Positions 59,137 to 64,000 of a stretch of DNA of 64,000 bases are shown here, in pieces; within the stretch, counting starts at the first letter, position 1, and each line of letters starts with the position of its first letter. This DNA is from Microbacterium sp. 1.5R (GTDB taxonomy: Bacteria; Actinomycetota; Actinomycetes; Actinomycetales; Microbacteriaceae). The notes beneath the pieces were generated by a model. The model ran no database searches and was not told the origin of the DNA. It was given only the letters and a program-made list of their open reading frames with translations. Made by a program: the position numbers and the translations under genes. The stretch covers positions 2,852,001-2,916,000 of the forward strand of contig NZ_CP018151.1 of the NCBI RefSeq assembly GCF_001889265.1, given 5' to 3'.

Positions 59137-59154
59137 ATGAGCGCACTCAGTTTT
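59137..59154. promoter_or_regulatory. Motif related to the TetR operator at 57165
   Basis: ATGAGCGCACTCAGTTTT matches ATGATCACGCTCAGTTCT at 14 of 18 bases. It lies 45 nt upstream of the quinone-reductase-like start. ACTGA and TCAGT halves flank it as a longer imperfect inverted repeat. Confidence 0.45.
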
Positions 59155-59175
59155 ATTGTCAACGGTGAGATGCTC

Positions 59176-59796
59176 TCAGTCGAGTCGAGAGGACAGCTCC
59201 TCGATGATCTGCGCGACCTCGCGTCGCGCATCCGCCAACCGTTCGATCTCCGCGTCGAGGCCGGCGAGCGCGGTGTCGGACGATCCGTGACGGCGTGCGA
59301 TCTGCAGGTTCGCCCGGATGTTCAGCGACGCCCCCGACAATCCGGCGCCCAGGGCCTCTGCGGCGACGGCGAGATCAACGGCGATGTGCGGGTTGCCCGC
59401 CTCGACGAGCACCCGCACGTCGCGCAGCATCCGCACGCCGATGCCACCGACCTGCGCCGCGGACTCGGCCGCCTCGACGGCCGCCTCGCGGACGCGCTCG
59501 TCGCGGGACGGGTCGTCGCTCGGCAGTGCGAGGGCAGCCCCGAAGCGTGCCGAGACGACGCCGTCCGCCTCGACCGCCCGCAGCGCCTCGACGCGTCGCC
59601 CGGCGAGCGGATCGAGGCGCTCCGACGCTCGAGGGTCGTCATCGGAATACCCGCCCACCATGCTCATCAGCGAGGCGGCGATCGCGAGCATCACTCCCGA
59701 CGCGGCGCCTCCCCCGGGAGAACCGGTCGGACGACTCAGCGCGTCGAACCAGTCGTCCATCGGGGTGGATGCGGGGATGTCGGCGGAGTCCTCCAT
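59176..59796 (-). CDS. Cyclodeaminase/cyclohydrolase family protein (FTCD_C-like)
   Basis: This 206-residue protein matches the C-terminal domain of formiminotransferase-cyclodeaminase: SRPTGSPGGGAASGVMLAIA near the N terminus and a helical remainder. The family acts on folate one-carbon units (formiminotetrahydrofolate). No hut or formate-THF ligase gene is adjacent. A TAGGGT box is 7 nt before the ATG, consistent with leaderless expression. Confidence 0.85.
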   Translation of the reverse strand: MEDSADIPASTPMDDWFDALSRPTGSPGGGAASGVMLAIAASLMSMVGGYSDDDPRASERLDPLAGRRVEALRAVEADGVVSARFGAALALPSDDPSRDERVREAAVEAAESAAQVGGIGVRMLRDVRVLVEAGNPHIAVDLAVAAEALGAGLSGASLNIRANLQIARRHGSSDTALAGLDAEIERLADARREVAQIIEELSSRLD

Positions 59797-59813
59797 GACC
59801 GTCACCCTACGAG

Positions 59814-60206
59814 CTACGACCAGAGCAGCGGGAGCAGCGACACCACGAGACCCACGAACCCGACGCCGGCGAACACGATCCCGAGGGTGAGGACGACGCG
59901 GCGTGCGTGCGGGGGCTCCCCCACCCGTGCGTGGGAGGGGTTGTTCGCGCTGACCACTCCGTCGGCCCAGCCTGCCTCCGCCGTCGCCGATTCCTGCCGG
60001 CTCAGCGGTCGCTCGTGGAAATCTCCGCCGGCGAACCAGCGGGCGAGCAACGCCCCGTCGCGCTCGATGACGGCGATCTCTGCGGGCAGCCACGGCCCCT
60101 CGATCGTCCGGATGAGGACGCCGATCAGCAGCATCGGCAGACCGAGCCCGAGGCCGACCCACGACAGCACCTCGCCGACGAGCGCGAGGGTGTCGAGCAT
60201 CTGCAT
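59814..60206 (-). CDS. Small membrane protein of unknown function
   Basis: This 130-residue protein has two hydrophobic segments (LSWVGLGLGLPMLLIGVLI and the C-terminal VVLTLGIVFAGVGFVGLVV) joined by a soluble loop with WFAGGDFHERPLS. ATG 60206 has a TACGAT box 6 nt upstream. It ends 17 nt before the cyclodeaminase-like start. The family is not recognised. Confidence 0.7.
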   Translation of the reverse strand: MQMLDTLALVGEVLSWVGLGLGLPMLLIGVLIRTIEGPWLPAEIAVIERDGALLARWFAGGDFHERPLSRQESATAEAGWADGVVSANNPSHARVGEPPHARRVVLTLGIVFAGVGFVGLVVSLLPLLWS

Positions 60207-60315
60207 GATCTCATCGTAGAGAGTTCGGTTAACCCTCGTCGGCCTCTGACGCAAGGCCCTCGGCACACTCGCTTCGATCGCATAGCGTCGGCCACACGAG
60301 AGGGAGGAGCGCACA

Positions 60316-60585
60316 ATGAGCACGAACATCGAGATCGACGGCCGGAATTTCGTGCTGCGTGACGATCGCCCTCTGAGGCAGGTGATGGACGAGATCGAGG
60401 CCGCCGCATCCGCAGCGCCGACCTTCATCACCCTGTCGGGCGACGACCGCAGCATCAGCGTGCTCATCCGCCCCACGACGCGCGTGGTGATCTCGGTCGA
60501 GAAGGCCGCGCACGTCGATACGACCGGACGCATCGAACCGGACCACGCCTCCTGGGACCTCCCGTTCGAAGACTGGGAGATGTGA
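60316..60585 (+). CDS. Hypothetical protein
   Basis: This 89-residue soluble protein has an opening MSTNIEIDGRNFVLRDDRPL and a mixed alpha/beta sequence. A GGGAGGAG site precedes the ATG. It is followed immediately (1 nt) by the histidine phosphatase gene, so it is co-transcribed. No family is recognised. Confidence 0.72.
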   Translation: MSTNIEIDGRNFVLRDDRPLRQVMDEIEAAASAAPTFITLSGDDRSISVLIRPTTRVVISVEKAAHVDTTGRIEPDHASWDLPFEDWEM

Positions 60586-60586
60586 C

Positions 60587-61315
60587 GTGCAGGAGCTGTG
60601 GCTCGTCAGGCACGGAGAGAGCGTCGGCAACGTCGCCGCGACAGCCGCGGAGACCGCCCGCGCCGAGGTGATCGACCTCGCGACCCGAGACGCCGATGTG
60701 CCGTTGTCGACCACCGGTGCCGAGCAGGCGCGAGCGCTGGCGGCCGCGTTGCACGGCGGCCCTGTCACGCCCCAGGTCGCCTGGTTGTCGCCGTACGTGC
60801 GGGCCCAGCAGACGTTCGCGCTCAGCATGGAGGGCGTGGAGGGCGTCGCCGGCGTCGAGCGGGTGCTCACCGACGAACGGCTGCGCGACAGAGAGCTCGG
60901 CATCCTCGATCTGCTGACCCGGTGGGGCGTCGCCGCCCGGCATCCCGAAGAGGCCGACCGTCGGGCGCGACTGGGCAAGTACTACCACCGGCCGCCCGGA
61001 GGAGAGTCGTGGGCCGATGTGTCCCTGCGCCTGCGGTCGTTCCTGCGAGACGCACTGGCCGACGACGCCCGCGTCGGTCTCGTCGTCGCGCATGACGCGG
61101 TCGTGATGCTGCTGGTCGCACTGCTGACCGGGATGGACGAGACGCGCCTCATGCAGTTCGCCTCGACGAACCCGGTGCTCAACGCCTCGGTGACGCGGCT
61201 GCGCCTGGACGGCCGGCAGTGGCAGCTCGAGGACTTCTCCGACGTGCGCCACCTCGCGCAGCTGGGCGCCGACATCACCGTGCACCCGGGAAGCCCCGAT
61301 GTCGGCCCGGGATGA
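60587..61315 (+). CDS. Histidine phosphatase superfamily protein (phosphoglycerate-mutase-like)
   Basis: This 242-residue protein has the catalytic motif LWLVRHGESVGN with the RHG core, and AHDAVVMLLVALL provides the second His. The substrate is unknown; the family includes phosphoglycerate mutase and many phosphatases. It begins at GTG and overlaps the NAD(P)HX dehydratase gene by 17 nt. Confidence 0.9.
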   Translation: MQELWLVRHGESVGNVAATAAETARAEVIDLATRDADVPLSTTGAEQARALAAALHGGPVTPQVAWLSPYVRAQQTFALSMEGVEGVAGVERVLTDERLRDRELGILDLLTRWGVAARHPEEADRRARLGKYYHRPPGGESWADVSLRLRSFLRDALADDARVGLVVAHDAVVMLLVALLTGMDETRLMQFASTNPVLNASVTRLRLDGRQWQLEDFSDVRHLAQLGADITVHPGSPDVGPG

Positions 61316-62159
61316 GCCGACGCGGGTGACGCCGCAGCTGCTGCAGGAGTGGGGTCTGCCCGACCCCGGCGACTCGAAGAAGTCCCGCGGCACGGCGGTG
61401 ATCATCGGCGGCTCGTCTCTCTCGGCCGGCGCGGTCGTGCTGGGCGGGGAGGCCATGCTGCGCGTCGGAGCGGGCAAGGTCGCGGTCACGACCGACGCCT
61501 CGGTCGCGGATGTCGTGCGGATCGCGTTCCCCGAGGCCGGGGTCTACGAATCGCCCGGTCCGGGCGAACCGATGACCGACGACCTGCGCAGCGCCTGCGA
61601 AGGAGCGGATGCGGTGCTGGTCGGGCCCGGGCTGGACGACCCCGAGGATGCCCTCGGGTGGCTGCGGCGGCTGGCGGGCCACGACATCTCCTGCCTCGTG
61701 GTCGACGCCTTCGCCGTCGGTGCACTGCGCGACGTGCCGCGCTCGGATCTTCCGGCGTGCCTGATCGTCAACGCCAATCTCGACGAGGCCGAGCTCCTGC
61801 TGGGCCGCCCCGTCGACGACCTCTTCTCGGAGCTGCCGGGACTCGCTCAGGAGCTCGACGCCGTGATCCACTGCTACTCCGCCGTGGTCTCACCCTCGGG
61901 CACCGCATGGCGACTCGACGACGGCGGCCCCGGCCTCGGCACGGCCGGATCGGGCGACGTCGTCGCGGGCGCCATCACCGGCTTCGCCGCCCGAGGACTC
62001 ACCCCGGAACGCGCCGCCGTCTGGGGAGCATGGGCGCACGCCCGCGCAGGAGACCGACTCGCCGAGCGGATGGGTCTCGGCTACCTCGCCCGCGAGCTGG
62101 TGCGCGAACTCCCCGCCGCCGTGCTCGACGCCGACGGGGCTCGAGGCGGCGTCGACTGA
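61299..62159 (+). CDS. nnrD: ADP-dependent (S)-NAD(P)H-hydrate dehydratase
   Basis: This 286-residue ribokinase-fold enzyme repairs hydrated NADH and NADPH. Signature features are GTAVIIGGSSLSAGAVVLGG near the N terminus and GLGTAGSGDVVAGAITGFAA near residue 210. The NnrE epimerase domain, often fused or adjacent, is not seen here. Coupled to the phosphatase gene. Confidence 0.92.
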   Translation: MSARDEPTRVTPQLLQEWGLPDPGDSKKSRGTAVIIGGSSLSAGAVVLGGEAMLRVGAGKVAVTTDASVADVVRIAFPEAGVYESPGPGEPMTDDLRSACEGADAVLVGPGLDDPEDALGWLRRLAGHDISCLVVDAFAVGALRDVPRSDLPACLIVNANLDEAELLLGRPVDDLFSELPGLAQELDAVIHCYSAVVSPSGTAWRLDDGGPGLGTAGSGDVVAGAITGFAARGLTPERAAVWGAWAHARAGDRLAERMGLGYLARELVRELPAAVLDADGARGGVD

Positions 62160-62195
62160 CGGCGTCACCACGGCTGGGTCCCGTCGACCGGATGC

Positions 62196-62996
62196 TCAGG
62201 CGAGAAGACCGCTCATCTGCTTCGCGATCATCCTCGTCGCGAACTTCGGGTTGAGGCGTGAGAGGCGGTCCATCGCGGCGGCATCCGAACCGATCGTGGC
62301 GCGGAACCGATCCTTCACTATCGCGTCGACGATCACGCGGCCCGCCTCCTGCGGCGTCGTCGTCTTGTAGGCGCTGCTCTCCGCCGTCGCGTCCCCTCCG
62401 AGATCGACTCCGGAATTCGCAGCGATGCCGGTGCTGATCGCGCCGGGGAAGATCACCGTGACATGCACGTTCGTCTCGAGCAGCTCGGCATAGAGCGCCT
62501 CGGTAAGGAGCTTCACCGCGGCCTTGGATGCCCCGTAGACCGCCTGACCGGGCACCGGGGCGTACGAACCCATGCTCGCGACATTCAGGAGGGACGCCTC
62601 AGGCCGGGCGAGCAGGTGCGGAAGGAAAGCCTTGCAGACGTTCATGACGCCCCAGAAGTTCACATTCATGACCTTCTCGATCTCCGAGAACGGCAGTTCG
62701 TTCACCGTGACGAACTTCTGGATCACCCCCGCGATGTTCGCGACGCCGTCGACCTGTCCGTGAGCCGCGATCACAGCGTCGGGAAGCGCGTCGATCGCAT
62801 TCCGGTCGGTGATGTTCACCGCGTGCTGAGTGAATCGCGTGCCGACAGCCGCGAGTGCTGCGGTCGCTTCGAGGCCTGCGGCGTTCAGGTCGACGCCGGC
62901 GACCGAGGCGCCACCGGCAAGCAGACGCAGCGTCACCTCGCGTCCGATGCCGTTTCCTGCGCCCGTGACGACGAAGACCTTGCCTGAGATGTCCAT
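62196..62996 (-). CDS. Short-chain dehydrogenase/reductase (SDR)
   Basis: This 266-residue SDR has VTGAGNGIGREV as the dinucleotide loop, NIAG in place of NNAG, and catalytic Tyr in AVYGASKAAVK. The C-terminal part (FRATIGSDAAAMDRL) is typical of SDRs that act on lipids or steroids. The substrate is unknown. It follows the Gfo/Idh/MocA oxidoreductase by 29 nt and may be in its operon. Confidence 0.9.
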   Translation of the reverse strand: MDISGKVFVVTGAGNGIGREVTLRLLAGGASVAGVDLNAAGLEATAALAAVGTRFTQHAVNITDRNAIDALPDAVIAAHGQVDGVANIAGVIQKFVTVNELPFSEIEKVMNVNFWGVMNVCKAFLPHLLARPEASLLNVASMGSYAPVPGQAVYGASKAAVKLLTEALYAELLETNVHVTVIFPGAISTGIAANSGVDLGGDATAESSAYKTTTPQEAGRVIVDAIVKDRFRATIGSDAAAMDRLSRLNPKFATRMIAKQMSGLLA

Positions 62997-63025
62997 GGTT
63001 TCCTTCTGGGTGGGTCGGGCCGCGA

Positions 63026-63997
63026 TCAGCGCGACTCGGAGGAGATGTCCGCAAGGATGCGATCGAGGGTACGGGTGATCGAGATCGTCGTCGCCGCGTC
63101 ATGCCAGGGATGCTCACGCAGACCGGATGCGATCGCCGCGGTCACTGCCTCGAGCATCGGGCCGTAGCCGTTGCCGACCCGCGGATGCCGCAGCTGCTCC
63201 GGCTCGCGGAAGATACGCTCCGCCGACCCTGCATGAACTCGGGCGTCGCTGCCCGCCCAGAACATGGGATCGAGCGTGAGCCAGCCGCGCTCGCCGCTGA
63301 TCGCCGCCGAGAGATCAAGGAAGTCCACTCCTGACCATGCGAGCTGCGCGAAGGCGCCGTCGGCGCGCTCGAGCGTGGCATGCCCCGCGAGATCCACCCC
63401 CTCAGAGAGGACTCCTCGCGCCTGCACTACGTCGGGCGCACCGAGGAACCAATGGGCCAGCGTGACCGGGTAGATCCCCCTGTCGCGCAGGATGCTGCCG
63501 CCGTCCTCGGGCCGGACCTTGCCCGGGCGAGGGAAGAAGGGCGTGCCGAAGCCGGCCCTGACGTTGCGGACAGCGCCGAGCTCTCCCCCGGTGATGCGTT
63601 CGATGACCTCGACGTGCAGCGGGTTGAACCGCATCCACATCGCTTCCATGAGGAAGACATCGGCCGCCGAGGCGCGCGCGAAGAGCATCTCCGCGTCGAC
63701 GGCCGAGGTCGCGATCGGCTTCTCGACGAGCACATGCCTACCCGCGTCGAGGGCCTCGAGCGTGATCGCAGTATGCGTGACGGCAGGGGTGGCGATGTAG
63801 ACGATGTCGACGTCGTCGCGAGCGAACAGCGCTGCCCGATCGTCGGTCGACGACGGGATGCCGTGCCGCGTCGCGAAGTCCGCCGCGCGGTCTGTGGTTC
63901 GCCCCCAGACAGCGGTGATCTCCCCGCCGATGGCGAGCAGATCGGAGACGAGGCGATCGGAGATGTCCCCGGTGCCGACGATGCCCCACCTAGGCAT
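63026..63997 (-). CDS. Gfo/Idh/MocA family oxidoreductase
   Basis: This 323-residue protein has an N-terminal Rossmann domain (GIVGTGDISDRLVSDLLAIG), the VEKPIA motif with the catalytic Lys, and a C-terminal alpha/beta substrate domain (GGSILRDRGIYPVTLAHWF). It acts on sugars, inositols or dihydrodiols with NAD(P). The ATG at 63997 appears to be the natural start, but the upstream region is outside the window, so a longer start cannot be excluded. Confidence 0.88.
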   Translation of the reverse strand: MPRWGIVGTGDISDRLVSDLLAIGGEITAVWGRTTDRAADFATRHGIPSSTDDRAALFARDDVDIVYIATPAVTHTAITLEALDAGRHVLVEKPIATSAVDAEMLFARASAADVFLMEAMWMRFNPLHVEVIERITGGELGAVRNVRAGFGTPFFPRPGKVRPEDGGSILRDRGIYPVTLAHWFLGAPDVVQARGVLSEGVDLAGHATLERADGAFAQLAWSGVDFLDLSAAISGERGWLTLDPMFWAGSDARVHAGSAERIFREPEQLRHPRVGNGYGPMLEAVTAAIASGLREHPWHDAATTISITRTLDRILADISSESR

Positions 63998-64000
63998 CGA

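Noticed and set aside
1..64000. CRISPR arrays, tRNA or rRNA genes, insertion sequences, attachment sites
   Set aside because: I scanned for regularly spaced repeats, tRNA-like cloverleaf ends, transposase motifs and terminal inverted repeats and saw none that hold up; a covariance or HMM search would be needed to exclude weak cases.

Overview
The window is high-GC DNA, roughly 70 percent G+C by eye. Spacing is tight, ATGA start/stop overlaps are common, and GTG starts and probable leaderless genes are frequent. Gene content (kynurenine operon, DUF7882 and DUF6458 proteins, FBP zinc-finger protein, DHA2 exporters, GH3 sugar-uptake locus) fits an actinobacterium of the Microbacteriaceae, most likely Microbacterium or a close relative. 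This taxonomic call is an inference. I found no rRNA, tRNA, insertion sequence, prophage, CRISPR array or replication origin, so the region looks like ordinary chromosome with accessory metabolic loci.

Layout. 1-3853: a PLP-dependent decarboxylase (cut by the left edge) and a TetR regulator, divergent from agmatine deiminase plus an amidase-signature enzyme. 3887-8009: tryptophan catabolism operon in the order kynA, amidohydrolase, kynU, PaaX-type regulator. 7987-14702: LacI regulator divergent from a three-gene sugar ABC importer and a GH3 glycosidase, with a LacI-type palindrome between them. 14707-18371: FBP protein, Cys-rich copper-storage protein, CsbD, small proteins and a YbdK-type ligase. 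18410-26200: DHA2 exporter, DUF899, a GH114-like lipoprotein, three consecutive anchored exported proteins, a large membrane protein, and a miniature solute-binding lipoprotein coupled to a CDF cation exporter. 26290-32343: CYP152-like P450, SRPBCC protein, CPBP protease, Zn alcohol dehydrogenase, DUF7882 protein and ThrE-type exporter. 32363-35730: cupin, old yellow enzyme, DUF1684, FMN reductase and MarR. 35815-38260: OpuC-like osmoprotectant importer without its ATPase. 38385-43975: DHA2 exporter-MarR operon, MmyB-like regulator, Bcr/CflA exporter and alcohol dehydrogenase. 44042-48571: membrane and phosphatase genes, an ArsR/low-molecular-weight phosphatase fusion, DNA polymerase IV and a second DUF7882 protein. 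48588-55954: a divergent glycosyltransferase/WcbI locus in two translationally coupled arms. 56007-63997: TetR, SDR, quinone-reductase-like enzyme, cyclodeaminase-like protein, phosphatase, NAD(P)HX dehydratase, SDR and Gfo/Idh/MocA oxidoreductase.

The strongest candidates for something undescribed are the seven-gene glycosyltransferase/WcbI locus, the kynurenine operon whose missing formamidase is probably replaced by an amidohydrolase under a PaaX-family regulator, and the mini-SBP/CDF pair. Regulatory signals readable in the sequence include a hairpin that buries the kynA ribosome-binding site, paired inverted repeats on the promoter of the exporter-MarR operon, an ArsR-type operator, a motif shared by the SDR and quinone-reductase promoters, and a dozen TANNNT boxes placed 6-8 nt before start codons.
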